This document shows positions 1-11,757 of a stretch of 64,000 nucleotides of DNA, piece after piece. The notes below the pieces were generated by a model. That model was not told the DNA's origin and made no database searches. It saw only the letters and a program-made list of their open reading frames with translations. The stretch covers positions 217,471,783-217,535,782 of the forward strand of contig NC_085141.1 of assembly GCF_024139115.2 (NCBI RefSeq), written 5' to 3'. The position numbers were made by a program, and so were the translations under genes. Numbering within the stretch: position 1 is the first letter of the stretch; the number at the start of each line of letters is the position of its first letter. The stretch comes from Armigeres subalbatus. Lineage: Eukaryota; Arthropoda; Insecta; Diptera; Culicidae.

Positions 1-138
1 GATTTATTAGGAGCTGATTTGAGTATTTTTGGGTTTTTTGATCGAATCGCATCAGCCGAAACCTATATAAAAGTTCATTTAATCATCATACAATGTTCTG
101 TGGAATTGTTCTGTAGCATACCAACTGCCGTTTTTGCA

Positions 139-440
139 ATTCTGAGGTCAATCGAGCAATCAGAACCAATTTCCAGATCGAATGAGTGACGGAGGTGTAT
201 TTTCCTATACATTTTGGCTGAAATCCCCATACAAACTTGCAACAAGCGATTGAGCTGAAATTTTCAGAGATTGATTTTCTCACCCAAAGATTCTGAGGTC
301 AATCGAGCAATCAGAACCAATTTCCAGATCGAATGAGTGACGGAGGTGTATTTTCCTATACATTTTGGCTGAAATCCCCATACAAACTTGCAACAAGCGA
401 TTGAGCTGAAATTTTCAGAGATTGATTTTCTCACCCAAAG
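139..440. repeat. 151-bp perfect-looking tandem duplication
   Basis: Two head-to-tail copies (139-289 and 290-440) run from ATTCTGAGGTC to CACCCAAAG with no difference that I can see by eye. The minus-strand open frames across both copies are the same frame read twice. Near identity implies a recent duplication. The unit itself is not recognised. Confidence 0.9.
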
Positions 441-590
441 ACACAATCCTGGGGGGTGCCCCGTGGAATTAGACAACTTTTTGTTTCCTGGGCCAGTCTA
501 ATGCGTATATTCCTGAAATATCCTGAATACAAAACCTTATCGCGCTCTCAAAAAAAAACCCTCTCAATCAGCGGATCATATTTAAGGAAT

Positions 591-885
591 AAGTATTGGA
601 TTCGGTAAGACGCACGGCTACAAAGCAAGACTATGCTGAGGGTGGCTGGCTTCGATTCCCGGTGCCGTTCTATGCAATTTTCGGATTGGAAATTGTCTCG
701 ACTTTCCTGGGCATAAAAGTATCATCGTGCTAGCCTCATGATATACGAATGCAAAAATAGTAACTTAGCTTAGAAACCTCGCAGTTAATAACTGTGGAAG
801 TGATTAATGAACACTATGCTGCGAGGCGGCTCTGTCCCAGTGTGGGGATGTAATGCCAATAAGAAGAAAAAGAAGTATTGGATTC
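591..885 (+). mobile_element. tRNA-derived SINE (Feilai-like) with 13-bp target duplication
   Basis: The element body is 604-872. Its head (about 604-665) is tRNA-like, with a B-box-like block GGCTTCGATTCCC at about 648-660. The body contains the block GCGAGGCGGCTCTGTCCC common in Aedes repeats, and it ends in an AAGAAGAAAAAG tail. The direct repeat AAGTATTGGATTC flanks it at 591-603 and 873-885, as expected for LINE-assisted retroposition. The family name Feilai is from memory of Aedes SINEs and is less certain than the SINE call. A related head on the other strand lies at about 12.0-12.1 kb. Confidence 0.85.
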
Positions 886-1070
886 AGAACGATCGTGCGA
901 TCATAGAAGTGATTGTGAGTACGCGATTTATCGTATTTAAGAGTGTTCGTATTAATGTTTAAAATGCTCAGACGATTACACCACTTATCATTGTGAATCC
1001 AGACCCAGCGATACCTAGTCATTAACAAATGTTTGTGACTTTTGTGGAGATGCAGAGGTAAATACGAACT

Positions 1071-1203
1071 TTAAGGTCACTTTGCTGCGACGCAGCAAAG
1101 CTAAATCAACAAAAATGACAGTTGTGCGCCGCCTCTGAATCGAGTGGTGTGCCCCGAAAACGCGAGCACTTTGGAACTTGGATTCCGTCAGGAGTGACCT
1201 TAA
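1071..1203. mobile_element. TTAA-flanked MITE, internally deleted copy
   Basis: The element starts TTAAGGTCAC and ends GTGACCTTAA. TTAA at 1071-1074 and 1200-1203 fits the piggyBac-type target duplication. The right part matches the right arm of the longer element at 11758-11986 (CTTGGATTCCGTC, then GGAGTGACC). Most of the left arm is missing here. Confidence 0.75.
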
Positions 1204-2243
1204 ATAGCGAATATCACATACTTAAGTTCTGTGTGAGTGAGCCTGTGTCCTGAAGTGAGTTTGAAAAGAGCATTCGCATTTTTCGGTTACAATGATTAAT
1301 AAAGTAGAACGTATGTCTTATTTTATAATAAAAATAAAGAAAAAAAATTAAAATGTTTTCAAATGGCAATATTAATAAATAAATATGGTGTAAGAAGGGT
1401 AAAAAAAAGATAACGAATTTGAAATACAATCGTAGTAGGCATTTAAAATGCTAGCATCTTAGTATGCTACACAGATAGAAAAATTCACTGAAATTTACAC
1501 TAAAAATCATTCCATTTATGGAACATCATTATTAGCGTAATTCCACGCGTGATATAGCCTAAATGTATACAACATTTAACGTGAATCATCAATATTGCTT
1601 CCAAGTTTTACGCAAACTTGTTAGGAAGAGAACCGTTTCAGCGTAGAATAGCGTAGATTTCCGCATCTCAAGTTTTACGCGCTGTTTACTTTTCACAACT
1701 TTTTTCTGTAGAATTAAAAGAAATTTGAAATTCAATCTCAGTATGCTCTAGATTGTTCAAAAGGTGACATAGAAAATAAATGAAGATGATTCAGTGTTCG
1801 TTTCTTGGGCGGAAGGACGCTAAATGTTTATCGGCGCCCAAAGTCAGTTTTCCACGGAGAGAGTAGACAATCCGTTTTGCTACGACAACTCCTATTTTCA
1901 CAACTGTTTTTAAGGACATGATCGGCGCTGTAATTGATTATTGCATTTATTGGGTTACTGAAGCTTTACGGATGTTAGCTAAGCGGATCATATTCAAGGA
2001 ATCTCGAAAGACGTAGAATGTAATTAACAAGTAAATCTAAACGCTACCAATTGTCCGCCATACACCGTTCACCGCAACCATTTTCCGTTTCTACCATCTT
2101 TACGTCTATGAGGCTTAGCCCTACAAAATAAATGTTTTTTTCGATACTTTAACAAATTCTTTGAAAATATCGAGCAAACATTTGAACAGGCGCCTCTATT
2201 ATATATTAATTATTTATAAAATTTTTATTTTAGCATCATTTTA
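1204..2243. other. AT-rich stretch, no gene seen
   Basis: I see no coding frame with protein-like composition, no clear terminal repeats and no RNA gene. The end near 2244 adjoins the gypsy remnant and could contain decayed LTR sequence, but no TG...CA pair can be assigned. Confidence 0.5.
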
Positions 2244-2873
2244 CTACATTTGTTTCAGTGGCTGAATATACGCGCCATTCTTGCGAGCCCTCTTCTTTGG
2301 GTTTGATCGAATAGGTGTCTTTGGCTCTCCATTATCTGATCTATTCCTATTATCCAATTTAGGGTATATGTAGTTGTTCTTCTCTACAACTCTGTTCTTC
2401 AGCTGATTACTACTCGCTAACCTGACACTACCATTAAAATCTATATAGTATGTTTTCGTACTACTCACATATCTATAATCTGAGAAAGCTTCAAGTGACT
2501 AAACTTCGAATCGATCAAAAGCTTTTTTATTCCATTTTTCGCAGTTTCGACTGCTCTTTCCGCGAGACCATCTTCGGCGAGTATGGTGGACTTTTGACTT
2601 TTTACACGAAACATCGTATTTGAGTAAAGCATGATTATTAAATGGCGAAGTGTTATCCTTAACAATCGTCTCGCTATTACTAAAAATTCTGTAAATCGAG
2701 TTCAACGAGTCAATCAAAGCATCAGGATGCGTTCGACTCATTATTTTAACATCAATCCATTTGAAATATGCTTCGAACAAGGTCAAGAATGTATTTCCAC
2801 TCATGTGAAGAAAATCTGGACGAAGCCTTTCAAACGGCAAGCATGTATCCGGCCATGACATATACTTTTTTAA
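2244..2873 (-). mobile_element. Ty3/gypsy integrase remnant, frameshifted
   Basis: Three overlapping minus-strand frames together read as a retrotransposon integrase. From upstream (2873) to downstream: SWPDTCLPFERL and PDFLHMSGNTFL carry the first catalytic Asp. IVKDNTSPFNN carries the second Asp. After a frameshift, GLAERAVETAKNGIKK carries the catalytic Glu. The 2244-2468 frame (KTYYIDFNGSVRLASSNQL) resembles the C-terminal region following the core in gypsy integrases. The zinc-binding N-terminus, RT, RNase H and LTRs are absent nearby. At least two frameshifts make it non-functional. In intact elements the enzyme inserts cDNA into the host chromosome. The lineage (Mag-like?) is a guess. 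Confidence 0.8.
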
Positions 2874-3150
2874 TCCACTCTACTTTTTTAATCCTGTACT
2901 ACTATACACAGAATATCTCTATGCAAATTCCTCGATATTCTAATCCAGACCATTCCAAAACACATATCTATGAGCTGTCTGTTTTATTCTAAAGAAAGTC
3001 TGGATGGCTAACTGGATACGGTGTATGTCTATTTCCCAAAATTGACCCTTGAACAGGTACCAAGGTTCACCCGTCAACCAAGTCCAATCAGATCAAATAT
3101 GCATTGCATGGCGTTGTAAACAATTCCAATCGCTTAATAACAAATCAATG

Positions 3151-3305
3151 AAGAGTAGCTTTTCAAAAGGACCTAAGTAACTTTTTTTCCATGAATCAGT
3201 TTGAATATTGCAATCAAGAGACCAATATTAAAGCTTTTGATTGCAGTACTCAAATTAAATCATGGAAAAAATGTTACTTGGGACCTTTTGAAAAGTTCAG
3301 CGAAG
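3151..3305. mobile_element. Fold-back MITE, AGGACCTAAGTAAC family, copy 1
   Basis: Two arms of about 75 bp (3151-3225 and 3228-3305) are inverted copies with several mismatches. Both contain CTTTTCAAAAGG, CCTAAGTAAC (CCCAAGTAAC in one arm), TCCATGA and GCAATCAA. The second copy of the family is at 49724-49877. No coding capacity. Confidence 0.85.
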
Positions 3306-3463
3306 AATGATTCTTATATGGTCGGGTTTCAACCGCACCAAGCGGCTTTTTGACTGACTTGTAATATTTTGTTCGCATGTTTCACTCTCGTCGCCAATGT
3401 TAAATGTTAATGTGACCGTACTTCAAGACATGGCGTTGATTCAGTGGTAGTAAAATCAAAATT

Positions 3464-3573
3464 TCTAGACCAACATTTGAAAAGGGCGTAGCAAGCAAAT
3501 TTTTTTCCTTCTGATTCTTCGTCTACATATATAGCTATTTGTCTGTTACGCCCTTTTCAAATGTTGGTCTAGA
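3464..3573. mobile_element. Short fold-back MITE
   Basis: Inverted arms of 30 bp (3464-3493 and 3544-3573) begin TCTAGACCAACATTTG and differ at only about one position. The 50-bp centre is AT-rich and non-coding. Confidence 0.85.
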
Positions 3574-4300
3574 TTTCATCACTATAAAACTAGGAATCAG
3601 TGCAAACTAAGTGTAGTAAATCATCTTTTCAGTTCGTGCTGCATTCCTTATAACTGTTTTGCTAAAACACCACAATTTTCCATAAATTTGCGAAGTGAAA
3701 ATTTCAAAACATAGAGAAGCAGGTTTAACAAAACAGATAGTAACATGGAGCACGGAAGGTTGTTGTGTATACTTTTTACTGATGCTGCCAACTGGGAGTA
3801 TATGTCATCGAAGTAAACAGTCGATCCCTCATTGCTCATTTGTATCCCAGTTGTGAGATACCAAATTAGTGAAAAAACAAAAAGAAATTCATTTAATTCT
3901 GCGCAGGTGTATTTCAAACCAGCGACGCCATTTAAAAAGACTTTACACGTTTGTTGCTTCCAATGAGCACATTTTGCTGCTTGAAGTAAACGCCACATTA
4001 GACAATGGGCCAGCGTCAATTAGAGCTGACGAAAATGCTTCTCTTACTAAAATGCGTTTCTTACAAAAATGTTACATCTGAGATGAGAAACGAATCCGCA
4101 CTCAACAGCACAAAGCGACGATATCACATTTTAAATAGCGCATGTCCTTAGCTTTTAGCGAAGCTGACATCGACTCCATATACACTCTCTGTCTGACGGG
4201 TGTACGTATAACTCGTCATAAATTTAATTTATGGATACGGACACGTTCAAACTATGAATAAACATGAGGAGGCGAGTTGAAGTGTTGTTTTTGCTGGCTT
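3574..4300. other. Spacer with no supported gene
   Basis: A minus-strand frame of 123 codons (3648-4019) and an opposing 70-codon frame overlap here. Neither matches a family I know, and neither has flanking gene signals that I can defend. I leave both uncalled. Confidence 0.4.
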
Positions 4301-4428
4301 TTTGCCTTTCTCGTATACTAAGTATACGGTAAAGGCTATATGATCGCTCCAAAAACAAACTTTTTATAGAAGGCCCGGAGACCCATAGTGTTATATACCA
4401 ATCGACTCAGTTCGACGAATTGAGGTGA

Positions 4429-4485
<57 letters not shown>

Positions 4486-5822
4486 AAAACTACTCAAAAA
4501 ATGTCACTCATTTTTCGGGCACTTATCCTCAACCGATTCGCTCGCAACAAGTTGCATTCGACGCAGAATCCTGCCCCATTGTTTCCTATTTGAAATTGGC
4601 CAGATCGGACTATGGGATCGAGAGTTATGGCCAAAATACAAAATCATACAAAAAAATCGCTTAAAAAATATCACTCATTTTTCGGGCACTTATCCTCAAC
4701 CGATTTGCTCGCAACAAGTTGCATTCGACGCAGAATCCTGTCCCATTGTTTTCTATTTGAAATTGGCCAGATCGGACCATGGGATCGAGAGTTATGGCCA
4801 AAATACAAAATCGTACGAAAAAATCGCTTAAAAAATGTCACTCATTTTCGGGCACTTATCCTCAACTGATTTGCTCGCAACAAGTTGCATTCGACGCAGA
4901 ATGCTCTCTCATTGTTTCCTATTGAAAATTGGCCAGGTCGGACTATGGGATCGGAAGTTATAGCCAAAATACAAATTTATACGTAAAAATCGCGTAAAAA
5001 TGTCACTCATTTTTAGGCACTTATCCTCAACCGATTTGCTCGCAACAAATTGCATTCGACGCAGAATCCTTTCCCATTGTTTCCTATTGAAAATTGGGCA
5101 GGTCGGACTATGGGATCGAGAGTTATGACCAAAATGCCTTTTTTTAATATAAAATCACAAAAATGTCATGTTTCGGACACCTAACCTTAATCGATTCACA
5201 CGCAACAATTTGCAGTCGACGCAGAATCCTGTTCCATTGTTTCCAATTGAAAATTGGCTAAATCGGACTATGGGATCGGAAGTTATGGCCGAAACACCAT
5301 TTTGCCTTTTATACGGAAAGGTTGTATGTTCGATCCAAAACCAAACTTTTACAGAAGGCCTGGAGACCCATAGTGTTATATACCAATCGACTCAGCTCGA
5401 CGAACTGAGATGATGTCTCTATGTGTGTGTGCGCGCACCAAAAGTGCGAAAAGTTTAGCTCACTTTTTTGGAACTTATCCTCAATCGATTTAATTCCAAC
5501 AAGTTTCATTCGACGCGGAATCCTGTCGTATTGTTTTCTATTGAAAATTTGGAAGATCAGACCATGGGCACAGAAATTATGGCCAAAATATACTAAGTGT
5601 TATAAAAAAGCGAGTAAAAAAGTCTAGCTGACTTTTAATGGACTTACCCTCAACCGATTTACTCACAACAAATTGCATTAGACGCGGAATCTTGTTCTAT
5701 TATTTCTATTGAAAGTTGGCCAGATTGGACTATTGCCTTAGAAATTATGGCCAAAATACTTTTTGCCTTTCTTGTGCAACAAAGTTGTACCGAAAGGCTA
5801 TAATTTCTTTCCGAAAACGAAC
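4301..5822. repeat. Composite mosquito repeat: 166-bp units between repeated heads
   Basis: A head block (TTTGCCTTT ... GAGACCCATAGTGTTATA ... ACTCAG) occurs at 4301-4430, again at 5301-5412, and as a shorter variant at 5762-5822. Between heads lie about seven divergent units starting near 4504, 4670, 4837, 5003, 5166, 5460 and 5628, so the period is 163-168 bp. Each unit holds TTATCCTCAACCGATT, TTGCATTCGACGCAGAATCC and GAGTTATGGCCAAAATA (variants). The plus-strand frames through it are by-products of the repeat. I believe similar blocks are widespread in mosquito genomes. Confidence 0.85.
4431..4481. repeat. (TG)n microsatellite
   Basis: An uninterrupted run of about 25 TG dinucleotides lies inside the head of the 4.3-5.8 kb composite repeat. 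The second head at about 5413-5432 has only a short TGTGTG remnant, so the tract expanded in one copy. Confidence 0.95.
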
Positions 5823-5850
5823 TATCGGATGCTTTCACACAGATACACTT

Positions 5851-6052
5851 CCCAAGCAACCAGAAGTTCGGATAAAAAGGGCTATTTTGGCTTGATCAGC
5901 TCTCATTTTAAGTATTTTTTTGTATGTAACGGAACTTTAAGTGAACTTTAAAGTTCCGTTAAGGATGCTTGGAACTTGATGTGAACCATAGTGAACCAAT
6001 TAGTTCAGTTAAGAGTAAATTTAAGTAAAATTTGAACTTCTGGTTGTTTGGG
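5851..6052. mobile_element. MITE with 19-bp terminal inverted repeats
   Basis: The termini are CCCAAGCAACCAGAAGTTC (5851-5869) and its imperfect inverse (6034-6052). An internal dyad of GTAACGGAACTTT and AAAGTTCCGTTA lies at about 5917-5961. The CCCAAG start links it to the elements at 21334 and 29741. Confidence 0.85.
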
Positions 6053-6293
6053 TTCCTCCCTCTTCATACGGGGGTTTGGCAGAAAGACGGTCATGAGATT
6101 TATATCATAACAAATATTGCCCTCTGCTCACTTGATGGGAATGACATTTTCGTTTTCTTTTTGTGTAGTCGGAGCTTCAGTTCAACTAACATCCAAAAGT
6201 GATATCCTTAAAATATATGACTGGGTAAAATAAAACAGGGGTATGTACGTCAAAAAGATTGGAAAAGGAAACAAAACTGTCGAAATTCTGAAA

Positions 6294-6455
6294 TGCTGAA
6301 AACCGAACCGAGGTCTCGCGACAATCGCATTTTATCGCATTTCCGGATGTTGCAACTGCATCGCGAGTAGTGCGCAACTGTGCCATAGTCGGGCATTACT
6401 CGCGATGCAGTTGCGACATCCGGGAATGGGACAAAATATGATTTTCGGTTTTCAA
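6294..6455. mobile_element. Fold-back MITE
   Basis: The arms at 6294-6373 and 6392-6455 are inverted imperfect copies sharing ACTCGCGATGCAGTTGC (GTTGCAACTGCATCGCGAGT on the other arm) and AAAACCGAA at the outside. It has no coding capacity, and the minus-strand frame over it is incidental. Confidence 0.75.
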
Positions 6456-8824
6456 CTGGATCTACAATATCTTTGCCATAAATAATCTGATTTTCATAGA
6501 AAGGACAAAGAAATTTGTCTTTTTTACTCCTAGCTACTAGCTCATCTATTTTCAAGCACACACATTTTACGAAGGTCGAGAAAGGCACCATCACCGCTAG
6601 GTGGATTAATCTGGGTTTTAAATGTAGTTTTAGTACACCCACCAAAGAGTATGCTCTCTGCTGTCATGTTAATTATTTTCCCAACTTTCTAGCGTGGATT
6701 GATTGCATGTTTCCGAGTTTAAGCGATTGTTATATTACATCCGTGGGACCAATCGTGAAGTTTTTCATTGAAGAAATACATCCATTGTTTTGATTTGTAC
6801 CTTGGAACGATTTTAACAAGCATAAATTTGTTTTTATCTAGTGAAAAATTTCATTACTAAGTCCCTACATTTCCCCCATAACCATCATCAGTATTCGGTT
6901 CGATTCCTTCTAGCAGCCGTCATTCATCGTCATGCCCATCGACCGTAAACGCCATCCATTATCCGTAATCCTCCGTCGAGTCTTAAGAAGACTGTACATC
7001 TGATTCCCGTGTTTTTATTTCTCCGGCCCGCATCTTCCGTTTAATTCTTGTTATCCTTCGATTCGCCGCCCGTATAGCAGACAACTTTTTACATACGTTC
7101 ACTAAACACACACACAGCCCACGGACACGTGCGCACACATCTCGTTATGAACATTCTAAAGCACTTTTCATAATAAATCCCTTGATGCGGCTCCCCTTTG
7201 GGGCGATTTATTCGCATCAGTAAACATATCGAAGCGAAGATCAGCCCTAACGGAGAAGTTCTGCAGGACCGACGGTGAATGGCGAGGAATTGAAGTGAAA
7301 TATTCATAACGCTTGAAGTTGAATGCCGTTCGGGCGAAACCTTCGGTGGCTCCAATTTTCCTCCGGCTGTAGTAGGTGACATGAGTATAATGTATCACTG
7401 TATCTATTTTATGTTTGTATATTTTGAATAAAACCGCTTATGTCGTATTTTTTTTTCTAACAGGGGATCGCATGAATGGGAAGAATTTGTTGTTTCGAAC
7501 TCGACTTTTTAGTTCTGTAATCTACAACATGCTTGACATTTTTTTTAGACTTTTTTTATTTATTCCGATTTGTTCCGATTTATTTTAATTTATTCCGAAC
7601 CGATGCCTATTTTTTGAAGATATAAAAGGTAAAAATTAATTATTAAGATTTCATTGCAAAACGTGCACCCAAGAAGGACGATATTTACAAGAGGGATTGG
7701 TGATTGACTCGAATATTTTAAAGAAATTATAATTATCCTTTTACGCATCACTGAATTATATTCCAGAACAGTAGAACAGCGCCTTCTTTGTGTTCATTGT
7801 TTCATCGTTATTCATTGTCCTATCTTCCTGTTTTCGGGTTGTTCAACGGGATTTATCCAGCGCTCGATCCGGTGTTGTATAATATTGTATTACTCATAAA
7901 AGAATTTCGCATTAATAATCTGTTCACTATATTTGCCATTTCTCGTTCAGCACCGCCATAAAACAACCACCTACTGTTTCTCCAAAACCCACACATGGCT
8001 GGCGGTATCGGTCATTTCGATTGATGACATAAATTTCGTCGTCGGCCGTTCAGCAATGCTGTGATCCGCATTGATGGGCTTTTACTGCCTTTTTTCTTCC
8101 CGGTCGTAAATAACCGAAACGTTCGTAAATGTTGAAGAAAAGTCCACTCCACCACTCTGTAAATCATATTTTTCGAATGATCCCACTCGGACATGGAAAG
8201 CTTTGTTTGCAACAAAATATTGCGTATTTCAGACAAGTAGATTTTCAACAAAAAATTGAACATATGCAAATGATAGTATGAAAACAATACAAAAACAATC
8301 GAATAGATAAATACGGAATAGCATAAATGCAATTGCTTGACCACTCTTATTTTTTTATGTTTCCCTCATATTTGTATTGAATTTGTTATTTCCCGTGGAT
8401 GACATAAACATGTTACATGTTTTATATAATTTATTCATATTACAATTGCTGGCGAAACGGTTCGAGAACGGTTCCACATATCCAATTCTAAGCGATTTCA
8501 ATGCCACGACGGCGACAGCTGGTTGCCGCGATTCTATCGTTTGGAACCTTCAGAGTCGGCGTTCTGCCTCTTGTTACCCAAAAAGGTCAAATTTGCTATT
8601 AATTCCTAATGGCTGAAAGAATTTGATCAGTATGGAGTGGAGGCGCATGGTATTTCAAGTACCTTAATGAAGAATGAATGTTTCATACACCCACGAAAAT
8701 AACATTCATTATGCAACCGTGTAGAGTCAATGAAATTAGTATTCTTGAGAACGATACAGGCAAATTCTTCGGACAGATCCACCTGAGTACCAATTTTTCA
8801 AGCTCAACTCTAAACATTTCATAT
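6456..8824. other. Low-repeat stretch with no recognised gene
   Basis: This is one of the least repetitive parts of the window. The 6900-7380 part has balanced base composition and a CA-rich patch (about 7106-7120). It also holds a compact hairpin at 7182-7220 (TGATGCG ... CGCATCA, with CCCC/GGGG inside). The 7950-8200 and 8450-8600 parts are also of mixed composition. Short frames exist on both strands, but none looks like a known protein. It may be single-copy intergenic or regulatory DNA; I cannot tell. Confidence 0.4.
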
Positions 8825-9031
8825 GTCCTCACTTGTCATAAGACGAGTTTGTACAATCCCATTGAATTCCACCATTTAATTGTATCTTGACAGATACGTA
8901 TTTCGACCTCAACAGTAAGGCCGTCTTCAATGTCTCGTACTTGACTCGACTTAAGTCAATCTGTCAAGATACAATTAAGTGGTGGAATTCAATGGGGTTG
9001 TACAAACTCGTCTTATGACAAGTGAAGACAT
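8825..9031. mobile_element. Fold-back element, AGATACGTATTTCG family, copy 1
   Basis: The arms at 8825-8895 and 8959-9031 are inverted copies sharing GACGAGTTTGTACAA, GAATTCCACC and TTGTATCTTGACAGAT. The loop has GTCTCGTACTTGACTCGAC. The loop text and the trailing GAAGACATTCCACTAAAAAG recur in the element at 30392-30605, so this is a dispersed family. Confidence 0.85.
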
Positions 9032-9184
9032 TCCACTAAAAAGCTCAAAATAATTTTCTTCATTTCATATATGTTTCCCATATTTTTTGTGGTTAAAATT
9101 CAGTTGTCATTTTATGTACAGTTATTTACAATTTTAGTTCAATCAATTTGAATCTAATTGGAACTTTAAAGCGTCTACATCGAT

Positions 9185-11470
9185 TCTATCATTACTCTCG
9201 TTAACAAAGTCGACGTACTTCACTAACAAGCGGAGAATTTCCACTGGAGCAGCTCTTCTAATTCATGGCAAAACAGGCCTCGTGAGGTCCTCGAACGACA
9301 GTCTCCTCCATCCATTGGTGTAGCCGGCTAGCCTCTTCTGCAAAACCGTCCAGGCCGGGCCGACACGAGTTCAGCTATAGAATTTGTGCTGGAGAGATTC
9401 AGGCGTTTGGGCACCACATGTTGGCAGTTTTCGTCCGCCACCCTTTGTATCACTTGAAGGAGCTTTCGATGTTCAATCTTCCCATTAACCAACAGGTAAA
9501 GTTTAGATCGCCGCGATGAAGAAAGTTGTTTCATACCAATATTTCGCCACGCGCGTGGCCAGCCTGGCGCCGGACTGTTGCGTTCCACCTCTGGCAGCTT
9601 AGTTTGCTGGACGTAGTGCTGGTGAATCAGATCGGCGGAAGGGTTCTGTTGGATGTGTGGACCCCAGCCCCAGATGGGGTATTTGGGATAGATTTGATCG
9701 GATTGATTTCATGTCGGGATTGTCTATAGTATTTGCGGGCGATAAATTGCGTGGAAAAGAAGGGATTTATAATAGGGAATGGAATCGATCTTTTTCAAGT
9801 TTCTATTAGTAGCCAGGCTGCGACTTTTCAGCGTCAACACTTGCAAATTCACGTTGCCGTACTTGCTCGAGCCTACACACCAGTGCATGAAGGTAGAGCA
9901 CGAGCAGGTGCATGGACATGGGGTCGTCTTGCTGCACTGACCGTGCGATCTCGAACGATCGAGAGAGGTGACCATTGATAAGCAGCCGGGATGTGGATCG
10001 ACTGGCTATGTTCGAGAGGAGAGAGATGAGTTCTTCGTAGACCCCGAGCGATCGCATGGTTTCCAAAAGAAACGAGTGCCGCAACCGATCGAAGGCGTTC
10101 TCCAAATTGAAGTTGATGAGCTTACCGGCGCGACGGTGATGACGGAGAATGGGGATCCGATCTTTCAATGCTAGAGTGGCCTGGAAGATGTTTCGCTCTG
10201 CGTTTGAGTATATCTGTCCATTGCTTAGGATGCGATGGGTCTGCATGATGCGCTCCATCCTGTTTTTCAATATGCGAGAGAGCAATTTGTAATCGTTGTT
10301 GAGCAGCGATATCGGCCGGTACGCTCGGACTTTGTTGTCATTCTTCTTCTTCTTCACTAACACGATAACGCCCTCCACGAAGGCATGAGCGTTGAGTGCT
10401 TCATTCTGAAGCATGTTCAACTCACGGTCGATAACGTCGAATATCCGGACATAAAATTCTCGTGGGATCTCGTCGGCTCCAGTGGATCGTTTTAGTGCGC
10501 TCGCCCTGATAGGTAGCAGACAAAATTTTTGCTGTTTGTATCTCCTCCATGCACGCATTGTTCAGTGGGTGGGATTATACGTTCGCGAGCAAAGTCGTCC
10601 CAGTTGTTGTCATTGCCGTCGTTTTCTGCTGTTTCTTCTGAGTAGAGCCTTGAGAAAAAATCAAACAGAGTCGCCTCGATCGCTTGAGGCTCAACAATAA
10701 TTTCATCTTCTTCCGTCTTTAGCTGCACTATTGTCTTTTTTTTCGTCGTCTTTCCCATAGCTGAAAGATGGACATTGATTCGTGCGTGTAGGCCGACTGT
10801 AGTTTGTCGCGAAGACCACGGCTCACGTAGATCCGATCGAGTCGGGATCGTGCGTTTCGACAGACATATGTGAACCCTGCATCAAGTGGACATAAGTTCT
10901 CCCACACAGTAGCTGCAGCTGCTGAACAGCGATTTAAAGAGACGGACTAGTGTCCGGACCGGACGAATCGCATGCACGCAGTACGCAATTGAAGAACTCT
11001 TCTCTAGCAGCGCACTGTGCAGTGCCGGAGAGAGCGTAAACGTTGCAGATTGTTGTGTCGTGCACTCGCAGCGCCATGAGTCAGCTGTCCAGACTCTTCT
11101 CCACGTGAATGACATGGTTGTGCTCCTTCACCGCAACAGCTGTGCATCTCCTCGTGTGGTCCACATTCGCGAAAACGAGAAAGCCAGACAAGGAAAGTTG
11201 TTCGTTCTCGACTTCCTGCAGACACACGATATCGAGGTTTTGGCTGCTAATAAAAGTTCGGAGTGCGTTGAGCTTCGTGGGGTTCGTGATCATTCCAATG
11301 TTCATAGACGCGTGGTTGTACGACGTGAGAGCCATTTATGGAAGAAAGCCAACATCCTGCTCGTCGTCGCCGTCGTGGCATCGCTGATTCTTACCGGCTG
11401 GGCGTCATCAACTTCGGTTTCCTCTTGTCGATGCCGGCAGTTCGGTCTTTCGATCGAATCACTCTAACTT
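9185..11470 (-). mobile_element. Decayed non-LTR retrotransposon (L1-like), endonuclease plus RT
   Basis: Read on the minus strand from 11470 down. An APE-type endonuclease start (11081-11335: NIGMITNPTKLNAL, then IVCLQEVENEQ with the catalytic Glu) is followed by broken frames. Next come the region before RT (10492-10758: FFSRLYSEE) and RT fingers/palm (9806-10558: RAYRPISLLNNDYKLLSRIL, INFNLENAFDRLRH). A C-terminal part (9328-9588: SKLYLLVNGKIEHRKLLQVI) follows. The usual GxxQGDPxS turn reads SVQQDDPMS, and the downstream YADD region is lost near 9810, so it is dead. The element copied itself by target-primed reverse transcription. L1-like is my best clade guess from the SLLNxDYKLLSRIL block. 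Confidence 0.8.
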
Positions 11471-11494
11471 TCACCGATTGTATAACATTTTGCC

Positions 11495-11665
11495 GAAAAT
11501 TATTCCCCGGGATTCATTTTCGCGGTTGAACATTTCGCGGAATAACATTCAGTGGTTTGTAACTATTCGCGGTACGACATTTGGCGGTTTGTACCTTTTC
11601 GCCGAATGACTTTTGTAACATTTCGCGGAATGCATCATTTCGCGGAATATTAATAATAATAGCCT
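11495..11665. repeat. Degenerate CATTTCGCGGAATG phrase repeat, block 1
   Basis: ACATTTCGCGGAATAACATT, TTTCGCGGAATGCATC, TTTCGCGGAATATT and weaker versions (TTCGCCGAATGAC, CATTTGGCGG) recur at irregular 25-40 bp spacing. The core is close to palindromic. A matching block in the opposite wording lies at 13300-13480. Confidence 0.7.
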
Positions 11666-11757
11666 TTGTCCATTCGGCATTTCCACAATTGTTACCTGGT
11701 AGGTTTCTAAGCCAAGTTAACATTTTTTTTGCATTCGTTTAACACGAGATGATTGCG

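Noticed and set aside
4425..4869. Cys-Val repeat protein frames
   Set aside because: They translate the (TG)n tract and the 166-bp repeat.
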